Part shown: one piece after another, positions 51,601 through 63,039 of the stretch | Layout: the number at the start of each line of letters is the position of its first letter | Numbering within the stretch: the first letter of the stretch is position 1 | DNA from: Xylocopa sonorina | Taxonomy: Eukaryota; Arthropoda; Insecta; Hymenoptera; Apidae | Reading direction: 5' to 3' | DNA length: 64,000 nt | Assembly: GCF_050948175.1 (NCBI RefSeq) | Contig: NC_135206.1 | Location: 3,873,670-3,937,669 of the forward strand | Notes under the pieces: model-generated | What the model saw: the letters and a program-made list of their open reading frames with translations, nothing else | Told to the model about the DNA's origin: nothing | Databases searched by the model: none | Position numbers and translations under genes: made by a program

Positions 51601-54600
51601 AACCGAGTTACCTTTCGCGCGAGACACGACCACGCAAATTCTGCTAAAACATTTCGAGTTCTACTAAAAAGCAACATCAGTTTCGCTGGACGAACACATT
51701 AAATGGGGACGACTGTTAGGAGAAATGCGATTGCAACGGCGCATGGCAAACCTATCAACGCGATAACTGGACCCAGGGTACTTTCGACCGGATCCGTGAT
51801 CGCATCGATTATCGAAATGGAATATCGTAAGGGCATTAGGCGGCCATTTCGAAATAGGTTGATAATTAAGTTATTGCAGCGCGGAGAGAGCGTGTCTGTC
51901 CAAGTGCACCAGCAGATGAATCAACAACTCCTAAAGGAATCGGCTGTTTATCCGCGGATCTGCCAGCCAACTAAATTGCAGTACACAGGCCACGATTATC
52001 GGCATAGGGGACCAGACGTATTACGTTTCACGTTTAATTAACCGATTGACTGTACGCCGTGTAAACTCTCGTATGCAAATTAAGCAATAATCTCTTGACT
52101 ATCGAGTTTCAATTAATTAATGGACGTCCAAGTGAGAATTGTACCAGGTCGCTGATTTCTCCGCCCGATTCGCCTCGATTCTACGCTGTACATCGAGTTG
52201 GTCGACCGCTATTTTCTCTTCTTCCTTTTTTTTGCTTTTTTGCTGCGTGCCATTTTAATTTTCTCGCGTGCGAAACGAGCAATCGCGGCTGTAATTCGAA
52301 TATTTACAGTCACGCGCGTTGTCATCTGAGAATTACGAACCTCCAAGCACCGTCAAGCTGATCTGACTAGAAAATTCATGCCCGACTTCCGCGTGCATTC
52401 CTGATAATCGATCGCAAGTGTTCGCACGATTTACGATGGACAAACTGATGGATCGTAGCTGCGACTCGATAACGCGCGTGAGCTATTGTCCATCCTCGAA
52501 ACGGCTCGTTGCTGATATTTATTCCCGCGTGCACGCGTATTTGCCAATGCAAACAAGTTGGAAGAAGGCTGGTAAATTTGCAAAAAAATTCATGTCTCTT
52601 TTAACAACATTCGATTCGATGACTTTCAGCGAATTGAATTCCTCTCGCGTATAAAAAAATATTCGTAAATCCATTCAAACAACTTTTCATTTCACTGTCC
52701 ATTTTATTCGACAAATAGCGTGTCGTTGAACCTTCGAACCGGATAGAATTGAAGCAGAATTGCAAAAGTTCGTTGCAGCGAGCACTCATAAATTCTAATT
52801 AAGCGTTTAAACGACGATAGAGAATCGTTTCTCGTGATAAATATAGAATCATGCCAACTTATTATTGTATCGCGTTCAACAAAACATCGACACCTGAGAA
52901 TGCATAATAAGAAGATCCCCGCGCTATCACAAACGAGCCACCCGATAATTGAACTGTCACTGATTAACGCTCTATCTCGAACACACTGATCGCTCGTCCG
53001 GCAATCTATATTTTGCAGCTGCTCGAATGCGTTATATTTCGCCTCTATTAAATTCCGGCGAAAGGAGGACACGAGTTAAAATTACTCATCAATCACGAAC
53101 AGCCAGCTCAGACCGCTTGGAAACAGAACTCCTCTTGGATATCGGACGATTTATAATTCTGTTGCTGGATCGAACCTTCCAAACACACTCGCGCGCATGG
53201 AGATTCGATCACGCGGTGTCTTTTTTCGCCTCCAAAAAATCTATCGCCTATTTCAGTTATTTTAATTCGATATGTTCATAATGAATCAATGAACCTAATG
53301 AAAATACGAGTGGCTGCGAGAACGATGAGTCTCGCCTGCTAAAATAGAAGCGTTTATATTTATTAGCCTGCAATTTTCTCGAGTTTCACCCCTTGCATCC
53401 CTTCCAAGATCCATTCGAGTCATAATTTCCAAGAAACGTTCGATAAATCATTCGCTCTCGTTTATTCGAGCACAGACACTCATTGTTCGCACGACGATGG
53501 CCTACGAGTCTACTTCAGCGATATATTAACACCACCTATTATTGAAGTAAGCGGAAAGAAGAGGGCGAAGAGGGAGCGCCAAGATTTTGTAAGAGTCCAA
53601 GAAAGATTCCTAGTTTCATAATCGTTCTCGTCTCAGCCACGTGGACGCCACATTTTTCCATTACACAGACGATTCAGAAATCGTGGCTACCAGCGTAGCT
53701 TAATCGTCCTGACCAGAGAACCACGTATCTCTTTGATGCAACTGAACTTGACGAACGTCCGCTCGCGCGAGCTATGAATATTCCTGCGCGACCAGGGACC
53801 TCCGCTGGGAAATACAAATGTTTGCGAACGTTCTCAACCAGTTCGCATGCACATTATCAACGTGTCGACGATACATACGACTCTGTGCTATGGCCCGTAA
53901 CACAATTGATTCGCGACGCAGGAGCTGCCTGCAATTACCACAAATTTACCTGGATTTTATCCGCGTTATTGCAGGTCGAAAATACCAAATCCTCGATCTG
54001 GACTTTCGAAGAGTCCCCTGGTGAATCATCGTGGGCGACGAACAGTTCAACCGAGAAGTGAAATCACCGAAAGGCCACCTACAACAGCCATCGTCGTCCT
54101 CCTCGGGAGACGTGACCTGCGCGCGATATTCGAGAATCGCTGACCTGACCCAGAGAGCGGATGGAGCGAAATATGTATCGAGATTTATAGGGTAAAAGCG
54201 TAGCGAACTAAATAGCGGAAGAGGGTAGGAAACGGCCGCGACGAGCGATGCCAAAAAATTTCAGGGAGCAGCGTGTGCTGGGTTAAGGAGGAGAGAGCGA
54301 CGGTTGCGTCCTGGCAGAGGCAGCAGGGTCTCGATATTCTTTTCCGTGCACGTATGACGACGACACGACGTCGGTGCACCAAATTGAATTCGACTGCGAA
54401 TTCCTCCGCTCGCGTCCTGCTCGCGAAGTGAAACGTCGAAACGCGGTGCCAGGATCGAGGAGAGAGGGCGATTCCGTGACGGACTGCGTGACGGAACGAT
54501 AAAAAGAATCGCGTGGAAGATCGCGGAATAATAACGAGGAATGTTAATAGACGCGCTTCCGAATGGTAGACAAGCAATAACGCGTGAGAACGACGCCACT

Positions 54601-57600
54601 TGGAGCTGGTACCGATCGACGAGCATTCCTTTCGAACGCGCCCAGATGCACTGAAGGGAGCCTCGCGCTCGAAATGCCTGGAAACCAGCAGGAACTTTAT
54701 AAATAATTCATCCGGTTTTAACGATCCGTTGAAATCTAACTCGCTAATTGCGCGTCGGGGAGTCCGCCTTTCTTTTTACCCGCCGTGGAATTATCTTGAC
54801 ATTGAAAGCAGCCTAGATCGGATAATCCAAGATCGTTTCGAGCTTACCGTTCTTATGCAGATGCAGCTTATACGTCGTATTCTTTCAACTACCAAGAAAC
54901 ATACCGATCGAAGGGGTTAAAAGCCAGTGCGATGTCCGCGTCTTTCATCCGCTAATAAAGAAAGATACGCATTCGCGGTACGAACCAGCTTAATTAAGCA
55001 AAATTACAATAAATCCCTGACCTCTTATTATCTCAACTGCTGTCGAGCATTATCCCAATTATACCAGCTCCGGGGGAAGAAATCAGAGCTGGCTCTCTCG
55101 CGCATCATTAAAAAACAGAATACGTAAATTCACCGAGTCGTTTGAATGCGAGCTCCGATTATTCGAATGAAAAGTTACGAGTAGCAAGGGTAATCCGCGA
55201 GCGGCTGTTATACGAACGATCCAGTTACTCCAATCGTTCGCTCTCTCGATCTGTTCGTTCTAAATATTCCCTTCAATGCCTGCGCGAGGTCTCATCGATA
55301 TCAGCCCTCGTGCGTTTCAATAATATTCAAGATTCTATGGAAGTTTTTCAAACGTTTCTCGAACACGACTACGCTTTTACCCTCGAAATCGAGCGGTTAT
55401 CGACGATTACTCCTCTGAATATGTCTCTGCGAGATTGCATAATTCATAACCACCCCCTGGCCAAAGTTAGACGTTTAGCCACGTGGCTATGATTCAATTT
55501 GAACACCAATGCGACACAACCACGGTAAATTAATCGACATTGTAAAGAACCCAATTAAGTGGACGCGTCACAACCGAGCGAACTTGGCCGTTTCGAGGCC
55601 CCTTGAAACAACGCTGGACAATTTCACGAGACATTAACGTCGACCGTATTACTTCGCGAAAGACAAACTATCGCAGGAGTGGCTGCGTCGCTGAGGAGGA
55701 GAATCGAGCCGCCTAAGCGCCTCGAGGATTTCTCGGATTGCCGTGATCCACGGGTCATTATAATCCGGGATCGATGGATCCAATGACGACGCGCTGGTCC
55801 CAGACGACGAGACGAAGACGACGAAGACGAGGCGGCGAAAGTCTGAGAGAGAGCTTGAAGGGGAGAGGTCGAGGGAGCAAGGTAACGCGAAGGACCTTTG
55901 CATTGTATGGAGATAAGAGGAGAAGGAGGAAGCGAAAGGGGGAGTGGTGGGAAGGTGGGAAAGGAGGAACACTAGGAATAATAATGAGGGATTATGATTC
56001 CTTTTGCTTAGCGGCTGTGGATGAACAGAGACAATGCCACCTTTTTCGCTCGTCCAATTACCGGAACGGTTGAGAAAAGCGGCTGCAGGAGTCACGGGGC
56101 GCGATCGACGGAGTACAGGAAATGAGGTCTATCGACGACGCTGTTCGTACATAACAATGCCTCGCACACGCGGCAAGCGGTGCGAGATCGATCGACGAGT
56201 GATCGTTGTTGTTGCAGTTGAAGATAATTTCGAGCTGTGATTGAAGCTCTGCAGGGCAACGAGATATTGTTGAGACGCCGAGGTCGCGATTTCTGGGAGT
56301 TTCCAAAAAGAAAAGGCACCACCGTGGGAACGAACAGCGATGGCGGGACGAAAAAGATTGGCGGTGATCAGCGTGGCAGGACCAGCGACCGTGGGCTGAT
56401 TGAATTTTCGCGCGAATTAACAAGAGCGAAGGTCCGTGTTGCGACAAGAACCACGGCTCGACGGACAGGTATATACGATGGTCGAGGGCGAACACATCGA
56501 GACGTAGCTCCAGCACTGGAATAGAGGCGGCTAGGTGGACGCAGGGTGAATAATAATGAGGGACGGCAGGCCGCGAGAACGCCACCCCGGGCGCCTTTTC
56601 GTAAAAGGGGCCGTTAAGGTGCTACCTTAACGATCCCTGAGGCCCCGCGGCGGGGTGGGGCCAAAGGCCACGTGGAATGCAGACACGTAACGCAACCAGA
56701 ATGCGCTCACGGTCCGCCTGGCCGAGGGAATTATTGCCGGATTCGAGGGGACCCATGGGACCCCCTGGGCGTGGGCTTAGGAACAGGTACGACCAGGGAC
56801 ACGAAGCCAGAGTCCTCTCTTTTGCTCTTTTCGCGATCCACTCTCGAGAAGACTACGCGTGGCGATAATTATTCTCGTCTGATCATCTCTCAAACAATCT
56901 TCAATTCAAAGAGACATAGAAAAATTCCTGTTACTTCTACAGTGACTCAAAAGTTTGCAGTTAAACATTCAGCGTGGAGGATAAAGTGAAAAAAATGCGG
57001 CGAGGGTAATAATTTGGCGAATTAAACCCGACGGGAACGAGCATCCGTCGCAGACAGGTTTAACGAAGCCCTTGGAGTGTGTCGCGAGGTAGAACGCGAA
57101 TTTCCATGCACGCGGCTCCGTTCCTGCGCGCAAACGGGGAAGGGTCGCGAGAGAATGTTCGTACAAGTATAAACTTGCACGAACAGGAGAATGAGTCCCC
57201 AGGTAGTAACAGGTACGCGAACTCCCGGGTCCCACCGTCGTCCCTTGGACCCTGCAAAAAGTACCACTTTTTATCCGCTTCTGCCCACCACGCGAAACGC
57301 ATGCACACACCCACACGGTCATTTGGCTACGCCTTTGTCCTCGATCCGAACAGATCGATTCCTATCGATCGCGTTTAAGTAATTAGGACGATCTGTCGAA
57401 GGCGTAAATTGCACTAGGATATAATAAGTGAAACGCCTTCGATTTTAACGATCGACCACGTAGAAATTTCCCCTGCATACCTGCGTGAAAACTGCAGCTG
57501 CGTCGTGGAATCTTCAGAAATCGTGTCCTCCCGTTGCTGATGAGAAAAAATGCCGATTACGCGGAATGCTCGAGCCACGAGATTGGAACTCGAGAGATGA

Positions 57601-60600
57601 AGTGAGATACGAGCGAGATAAGAATGAAACTGTCTTGTTAAGAGGGGATATATTTTAATGCCAGTCCCAATTAACATTCTAACTACACGGCTTGCCTCCT
57701 CCGTTCGTCGCTTATATTACTTGGCGCATTTAGCATGCACGAAGCTGTCGATTTGAATCTAAAAACTGCATCGATCGCGCTGGAAAACACTGCTGCGAAT
57801 TTCGAAATTACGTTTGTGAGAATGTAATTTAAAATTTCAAGACGCTAATGACATCGCGCTCGAGCAATAATTGACACGCAGCGGCGGCGTCGAATCTAGT
57901 ATTCCGCTAGGAAACAATCGTGTCGCATGAAACGGTAACGAGCGTAGAAAATAACAGGTTCGAAACGCGGACAATGCGTCTGTAGCGTATGCGCGAAAAC
58001 GGCGTTGAATATTTCAATTTCCAATCGCTGTCAGCCAGGCTCATTACGAATCGATCTGGTTCCACGTGCTCCTCGACCAGACGTAAGTTAATAACACGCG
58101 GGAAATAGAATGGCGAGAGGATGAAAAAAAAAAAGAAAAAACGTGGCTCTATCGCGTACACGGAGACCAGCTTTCCATAAAGCAAACTCGAATCAGAAAG
58201 CCTGGTCCACGGGATAATGCGCGTATCCCAGCCGCTAAAAGCCATTCCGAATAATCGTCGCAATTAAAAATGCATTGGCCGCGTAATACCTTTTTAAACG
58301 GCCGGAGGGGGAAGGTATAACCGGAATGGTTGATGCACTTGTGAATCGATCCGGCATCGTGCCCGTGGGATCGTCCGAGGAGGGTAGGAATCCCTCGAAA
58401 AGGGATCGATCTCGTCGTTGTCTGCGCTGAGAAACTTTTAATTGCGTTCCACGCGTTGCCGCCTATTTCGACGCGGTACACGGGCCGAAGAAAGGGCGAG
58501 ACAGAGGAGAAAAGTGGTCTGGTGGGACCAAGTGCCTTCGAGGAGATTAGGTAGCCTCGATTAGGAACGAGGGCCTTCGATATCGACCTCTGATATACGT
58601 ATTGTGCCGCACTGGTAAACGTCCGTCTAAAAAGTATATTAACATAACGCCACAACTTTTTCTATGAATAAATATTGCTAAACGTAATTAAACAGGAAGT
58701 GCATTGCCTCCAGGGCGAGCGCAATATTCTTCAGCAGTGTAACTTTTATGAATCGAGTAATACTGTTCCCGTAAAAACTGAAACTTTCGTCGTTAAATTT
58801 TGCATAAATTCAGTTATAGCAGAAGGAGGAATTTCTCGGCTCGAAACCGTGTAAACGTATTAACTGCGGATCGTGGGTCGTTGTGACGATATATTTAAGA
58901 GAGTGATAGTAATGTAAATTCAAAGTGTTTTACCAGGGATTAAAATCGTCGAGGATAGAAGGGGGACGAAGGGACACGAGCAAAGAATCCAATATCAGCT
59001 ACGAAAGGGCAAACAGCTTAACAAAGGGCCAGGAACAAGCATAGGTAAATGCGGCAGAAGATGGAGAAGAAAGCGTGGGCGGAGGGCGATGGTAAGAGGT
59101 GTATGCACTCTGATATCCGCTCTGAAAACATACTTCCAGCCAGGTATACCAATTTAATCAACTTCCGAAAAGCTTCTAATATCAGGAAAATGCTTTTACC
59201 TACGCTGCCAGAAACGTTTGAAAGAAGTACGAGTACCAGCGGGATTGAACAAGTTATCCGATATCTCGTTAGAGACATTTGCTCTCTCGACGAGCAAAAA
59301 GCGGACCGTCGTCCCTCAAATATTTGAAAACCATTACAATTTATAATATCTCCTATTTATGTTTAATTAAAGCCTTCAGTCGGCAATTTCTCCCAGTTTA
59401 AATACGTACACCTTGATGAGGAACATCGTATTCGTAAATCTTATCGATGCTTTGATTGCATTACATTGATCAAGCGATTAATACATTATGTATTTACGAG
59501 TGAAAGAAATATCATGGAAATACTACATTTCCAATTCTAATAATCAAAGAGATCGAAAGGATAACGCGTGGAATATTCAATTGATGGAATAAATATTCCC
59601 AGTGATTTTAATTCCTAAGTGATTTTAATCAGACAGATGCAATTAACTTAGCACCCAGTGTTAGTGTCAGAGCACTTGACTGACACTTGGTTTTCTAATT
59701 TTGTTCGTTGTATCATAAGAAGAAAACAATGTTTCACTTCGAACGACAGAAAATTGCACCGTGCTTCGACAGTCTTATTGGAAATTTGCGTTAATAAATA
59801 TCTTGCTTGGGATTAGCGAGTGGCCATTTACTGGCGAGCAACGCGAGCCGATTGTCAATGGAAAAAATGCTTGATTAACAGTTTAGAATATCTACATTGT
59901 ATAATATCCGCATAAACTTGGCGCACTACTACTTTGAAGTAGTTCAATAACTGTTATCATTCATTTCCGTTTATAGCAGGATGAAAAAAGTCTTCTGATG
60001 ACTGGCCATTAAAATAAATGGCTATGCATCTTAACAGCCTGCATGAATACCTGCCGCGGGCGATGGAGGTTCGAACAACTTTTTCAAAGTTTCAATAAGA
60101 TGCCGGGTTGCTCGAGTTCGAAAAAGTAATCGACGTTTTACCATCGAACGAAGGGAAAACGCTCGAGTTTTAATAACGTCACGCTCTCCCGTGAATAAAG
60201 TCCGCGCTCGATCGAGCACAATAAAGAAGATACATTTGATAAATTACGTGACAAAATTGTCTATCGCGTCGCACATTCGACCCTATTGTTCCGTGATTGA
60301 TTCCGCGCATTTCGAAACGACTCTATCTCGAAAATTTCCTCGCTAACAATGCACTCCAGATTGCGCGTGTCAAGCACATCTGGCGCGAGGAATAAAACGC
60401 GCAATCTGCGAGCTATAATTATTGACGGGACGCGGGTGGATATTTCAATCGGTTTTTAAATCGTTTCTTTTCGCCACCACCTCGATACGAGTCGTTCAAA
60501 GTGCATTGTTAAGGCGCCCTTAGCCGTCGTTCGCGTATCGCACGTTTCAATGCTGCTGGCTGCCTTCGTATGAACGCGGCTTGATGGCTCGCGGTACGAA

Positions 60601-63039
60601 AATTCGCATGATCGCGTCTCGCTGCGAAATTTATAACACGCACTGGAATTTATAGCCGGCATTCGTTTCGTTCCCAGCCGGTTTTGCTTTTTTCGCGATC
60701 CGCGCCAAGCATGCATTTCCCATTCGGAGCCAGAAGTGTCGATCATCCGGCAAAAACAGCTGACGCGCGCGATTGATCGACGCCGTCTAACGACTGATAC
60801 GTCTGATGTATCCTATCACGGGGACGAAAAACGAAGAATCGAAGAGATGATCGCGCTGTCCGTTGCTTTTCCTGGTTTATTCATACGTCAGAACCAGATC
60901 GAGGATGAAGAGCCGTCCATAAAGTCTCGAGTCACCCTTTAATTATTATTTCTTACGTCTCCTTCAATTCTACCAGCGATTTAAAATTTCCTGCACCAAT
61001 ACTTGTTACGTACAAGTAAAGAAGAGTGGAGGAATCAACATTCTCGCTGAATTAATTTGAATTGTAGGATAATAATGGGAGCTTTGGGGCCATCGTAAAT
61101 TAGCCACTAGCGTCTCGCGCGACTAATTCTTTTTCAATTTCGGGACACGATTGCTTATTTACTCGTTTCCTGGCGCAATTAGCCTGCTTAATATGCAATA
61201 ACTGCATGATGCATGCGGACTGTATGATAAAGGATATCAAAGGAAGTAACGATGCGAGAAATAACCCGGAGGCGTAATACGGGCAGCTACCGTGCGATAC
61301 GTTTCGCACACTCTCGCTGTACACGTTGCAGGGCATTCCTGTTCAAACGGAACTACGCCACTAAAGAATTTCAGAAATGTTATACGCGTCAAACATGCCC
61401 CGCGGCCGATCCTTTCTTCTGTGCACGCAGCGACAAACGCTCGAATAGCCTATGTCTTTATTTCTTACTTATCAAAATCGCCTTGCTGCTTCCAGTTAAA
61501 ATACTCGTACGATCCGTCATCCTTTTGACCAGAAACATTGATAAAAAGCAGAGAAATTCAAACGAGCACCGCGTACAGGTCGCTCGAAAATTCGCATAAA
61601 TTCCAGAGAACGCCGCGCGAGTTGACAATTACGCATGGAAACGAATCCTTTCGAAAGTTCGACGCGCTCGGAGGCTCGCGTCTACGCCTGGGTCCGTTCC
61701 TAAATTCACGATTAAACGAGGCGGTGGTGCAGTTTCCGGAAAGTTCCCGCGATCATTTATATTAACAGCCCCCTAATCCGCGCGGGGTTTGATATATCGC
61801 GGCCGCAAATTGCTCCCGTCCGCCTCTGGCCGCCTAAATAAAAAGCGAATTTATGGAAATACGTGGAACGGAGGGATAACGCCACGGCGTTCCTTGGGGC
61901 GGCTATCCGCGGCGCTAATATCAATAACAATGAGAACAAAAATACGGCATGCACGGGAGGAGCCGGAGAGCAGGTAGACGCGAGCGGTCGCGATGCGAAT
62001 CGAGGACTGACAAAAGGATCAAAAGGATCGGTGGAATTCTGCGAGCCATGGCGCGCTCGAGAAATCGCCTGGAATGGTCTCCGTAAGCGGCGCCGTTTAT
62101 TTTACGAAGGAACGCCGAAAAATCTTTCGAGTTTACCGCCCGTGCGGTCTTCTCCCCGTCTACCGGGTGTTTCAAACTTCACCTCGACCGTTCAACCGAC
62201 GAACGACGCGTCCTTACCCTCGATTTTCATTTCATACGAACGTTATTCATACAATGCGACGAAGAAAGAAGTTCTAATGCATGTTTGCACGTGAATACGT
62301 ATATATGCACGCTCTGGTGATAATGGCCAAGTAAGTCGCGTGTACACTCGCTAACGATGCAAATGAGTTAATTGCTGGGCATAGTCGATTCGACGGGGAA
62401 CGAAAATTGTACGTGTTTGCTCGTTTCTTGCGAGGCTATTAACTGAGAGGACTGTGTTCGTCTTACTTGCGTACGTAGAAACGGCTCGCAGAGGTGAATG
62501 TTCTATCGATCGGTGTGATTGTTAAAACAGTTATCAACTCTGCATACGCGTGATTGTAACGTATTCAGAATCAAAGATCAGTTTCGAGATGAATCGCGCG
62601 TATGAAACTCGCGGTACCGTGTTCGACAGGGCGGACCAGGAATCTCTCTCTCATATCTATTCATACAGGACTGCGAAGGGGTTAAAAGGAGGACGGCAGA
62701 ATAAAAAGGGCGGGCTTTTCGAGGAATAAAACCGATGCAAATGTATCTACACTAAATAGACACCAGAGAGAGGATTCACCCCGTGTATCCGGCGGAGATT
62801 ACACGTGTGTGTTAGAATTCTTTTGGCGGGTACTCACCTTCTCCTCGAGCGCCGGCCCGTTCTCCATCGCGTGCATAATGGCGGCCGAAATGCGGGTGTC
62901 CAATTGTCTGACAGCCCCCTCGGCATTCAGGCCCAACGGGTCGTTACGACCGTCGACCGCCACGACCAGCCTCTCGACCGTTTCCACGTAGCCTGACCAC
63001 GCGAGGTCCAATTCGGATGCCGGCTTCGTCAGGCAACCC
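14933..63039 (-). CDS. dlp: Glypican (dally-like, GPC4/GPC6 group), 3' five exons; 5' end outside window
   Basis: Exons in transcript order are 62838-63039, 34060-34328, 18036-18180, 15191-15392 and 14933-15042. All introns are GT-AG, all phases agree, and the exons give 308 residues plus stop. Glypicans are GPI-anchored heparan sulfate proteoglycans at the cell surface that modulate Wnt, Hedgehog and BMP/FGF ligands. Seen: core segments GCLTKPASELDLAW, KVCG, ICEEYPDKRCWNG with conserved cysteines, two SGSG attachment sites, and a hydrophobic GPI signal. The order matches vertebrate GPC4/GPC6 (GCLANQ, KVFQGCG, CWNG, SGSG, hydrophobic tail), which favours dally-like over dally. The N-terminal signal peptide and most of the cysteine-rich domain must lie beyond 64000. 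Family assignment is firm; the paralogue name is less so. Confidence 0.85.
15043..15190 (-). other. Glypican intron, 148 bp
   Basis: A short GT-AG intron (phase 1) between the attachment-site exon and the GPI exon. Nothing else is seen. Confidence 0.8.
15191..15392 (-). CDS. dlp: Glypican exon with the glycosaminoglycan attachment sites
   Basis: It starts ILQTQLASTPDSG and contains two SGSG sites, ARDGSGSGDRP and DEASGSGMEP, in an acidic stretch (EDPDDEGGD between them). Ser-Gly pairs next to acidic residues near the C terminus are the heparan sulfate attachment pattern of glypicans. The acceptor is ttcgcag (upstream of 15392). The donor is ctgg/gtatgt at 15191/15190, phase 1. Confidence 0.86.
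15393..18035 (-). other. Glypican intron, 2643 bp
   Basis: A GT-AG intron, phase 0. No coding signal on either strand. Its middle third contains a candidate dispersed repeat (16210-16760); the rest is unremarkable. Confidence 0.75.
16210..16760. mobile_element. Probable dispersed-repeat remnant, family not identified
   Basis: This block differs in texture from its AT-rich surroundings. It holds an 8-bp inverted repeat atatctca/tgagatat (16348-16355 and 16365-16372), followed downstream by tatctccggaaccggaagtc and a nearly inverted tcttcggagatata about 100 bases later. No intact transposase or reverse-transcriptase frame is present and ends are not clear. The call rests on pattern only. Confidence 0.3.
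18036..18180 (-). CDS. dlp: Glypican exon between the core and the attachment region
   Basis: After the base completing Glu it has 48 codons: YTKTVVDSSLTAQKYNPEF, a Ser/Thr-rich stretch, then NVLIDQLRHINQ. In GPC4/6 the matching segment is [20 protein letters not shown] ... LILRQIMALR. The acceptor is ttcgcag (+ strand ctgcgaa from 18181). The donor is cag/gtgagc at 18036/18035, phase 0. Confidence 0.85.
19697..19720. repeat. (AG)12 microsatellite
   Basis: A perfect dinucleotide run inside the 15.9-kb intron. Confidence 0.9.
22105..22361. repeat. Two-copy tandem duplication, unit about 135 bp
   Basis: Copy 1 (22105-22239) and copy 2 (22240-22361) both begin gaacacaaagtaaccacg, share ttagtcga and gatgcgttaaatcga, then gtttaataatctaacgcgag, and end with cctcgag(c/t)aaagtaa or its close variant. 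Copy 2 lacks about 13 bases near the middle. Confidence 0.85.
24059..24393. repeat. Two-copy tandem duplication, unit about 162 bp, diverged
   Basis: Both copies start gtgctgta, share caaataattctcgatcgaat, then tctagagccgc, then ggggtaggt(a/g)gcgggaaac and gttgaaagcgg. Copy 1 is 24059-24220, copy 2 is 24221-24393. Small indels separate them, so the event is older than the one at 41852. Confidence 0.8.
24394..24600. repeat. Purine-rich tract
   Basis: About 200 bases of predominantly A/G on the + strand (repeated gaag, gggag, gagag), directly after the 24059 duplication. It is pyrimidine-rich in the glypican transcript. The - strand frames over it are Ser/Pro/Leu-rich low-complexity artefacts. 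Confidence 0.65.
32719..32895. repeat. Imperfect direct repeat with insertions
   Basis: Copy 1 (32719-32777) and copy 2 (about 32790-32895) share cttttcacccctttg, then gagaca(a)atttcgcgagcattt with cgattgaaatt, then ctacttttcca. Copy 2 carries two extra segments of roughly 31 and 20 bases. Confidence 0.7.
34060..34328 (-). CDS. dlp: Glypican core exon with the CWNG motif
   Basis: It begins at VRKVCGRAE (phase 0) and ends CWNGERVG plus two bases (donor aga/gtaagt). An Ala/Thr/Ser-rich variable linker of about 30 residues is followed by QLGNFLASVVRSRTFYGTL, ICEEYPDKRCWNG. This corresponds to the GPC4/6 segment from KVFQGCG to SNVCNDE...DDCWNG, including its conserved cysteines. The splice acceptor is tttcag (+ strand ctgaaa at 34329-34334). 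Confidence 0.87.
37745..37944. repeat. Two-copy tandem duplication, unit 101 bp
   Basis: Copy 1 is 37745-37845 and copy 2 is 37846-37944. They share cttgcaactattaaacgctt, then gactcgatgg and atttattcgtggttggc, with about ten substitutions by eye and one short indel. Confidence 0.85.
41852..42277. repeat. Two-copy tandem duplication, unit about 213 bp, nearly identical
   Basis: Copy 1 (41852-42063) and copy 2 (42064-42277) start acgagctggtaatttccacg and differ by a short indel cluster near copy position 40 and about four single substitutions. This explains why two + strand open frames (41975 and 42189) begin with the same 32 residues: they are repeat artefacts. A third copy begins (acgagc at 42278) but diverges into purine-rich sequence. 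Confidence 0.9.
42271..42400. repeat. Purine-rich tract with several GAGAG elements
   Basis: The + strand is mostly A/G, with GAGAG occurring repeatedly (near 42328, 42350, 42361, 42385). It leads into the CpG-rich stretch 42398-42620. Confidence 0.65.
42652..42690. repeat. (CT)n microsatellite, 39 bp
   Basis: A perfect dinucleotide run, the longest in the window. Confidence 0.9.
46774..46801. repeat. Perfect 9-bp stem hairpin
   Basis: The arms ggtagtcgc (46774-46782) and gcgactacc (46793-46801) flank a 10-base loop that reads GGGTTCGATT on the - strand. The loop resembles a tRNA T-loop or B-box, but no D or anticodon arm accompanies it. Confidence 0.6.
47104..47124. repeat. (GAA)7 within a purine-rich tract
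   Basis: A trinucleotide run inside a mostly A/G stretch spanning about 47090-47160. Confidence 0.85.
50505..50635. repeat. Pyrimidine-rich tract
   Basis: About 130 bases, almost all C/T on the + strand, with runs of eight T and seven T. It is purine-rich in the glypican transcript direction. Confidence 0.65.
55845..55975. repeat. Purine-rich tract
   Basis: Predominantly A/G on the + strand (ggaggaag, gaaagggggag, gggaaaggagg). It is about 620 bases before the hairpin block at 56594. Confidence 0.6.
56594..56655. other. GC-rich block of nested and competing hairpins
   Basis: Within 62 bases there are three perfect hairpins: cctttt/aaaagg (56594-56608, 3-base loop), cgttaaggt/accttaacg (56612-56632, 9-bp stem, 3-base loop) and ccccg/cgggg (56643-56655). 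An outer pairing ggggcc (56607-56612) with ggcccc (56641-56646) encloses the second and competes with the third. No coding frame or known RNA family is recognised. Confidence 0.55.
62838..63039 (-). CDS. dlp: Glypican core exon (leftmost in the protein within this window)
   Basis: It encodes 67 complete codons after one carried-in base: GCLTKPASELDLAWSGYVET, then a helix with QLDTRISAAIMHAMENG and ending LEEK. This mirrors the GPC4/6 stretch GCLANQxDLDxEW ... VKISxAIMNMQEN. The acceptor is ttgcag (+ strand ctgcaa at 63040-63045). The donor is aag/gtgagt at 62838/62837, phase 0. The + strand open frames over this exon are shadows. Confidence 0.87.

Larger units (their letters stand above)
34329..62837 (-). 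other. Glypican intron, 28509 bp
   Basis: A GT-AG intron, phase 0, making up almost half of the window. It holds tandem duplications, microsatellites, purine-rich tracts, hairpins and CpG-rich blocks listed separately. The longest open frame (42380-43165 +) is Arg/Ser-rich and crosses a (CT)n run, so it is not taken as a gene. No splice-supported nested gene was seen on either strand. Confidence 0.7.

Noticed and set aside
62805..62996. + strand frame antisense to the glypican exon
   Set aside because: Mirror image of the glypican coding exon, whose - strand reading has matching splice phases and family motifs.
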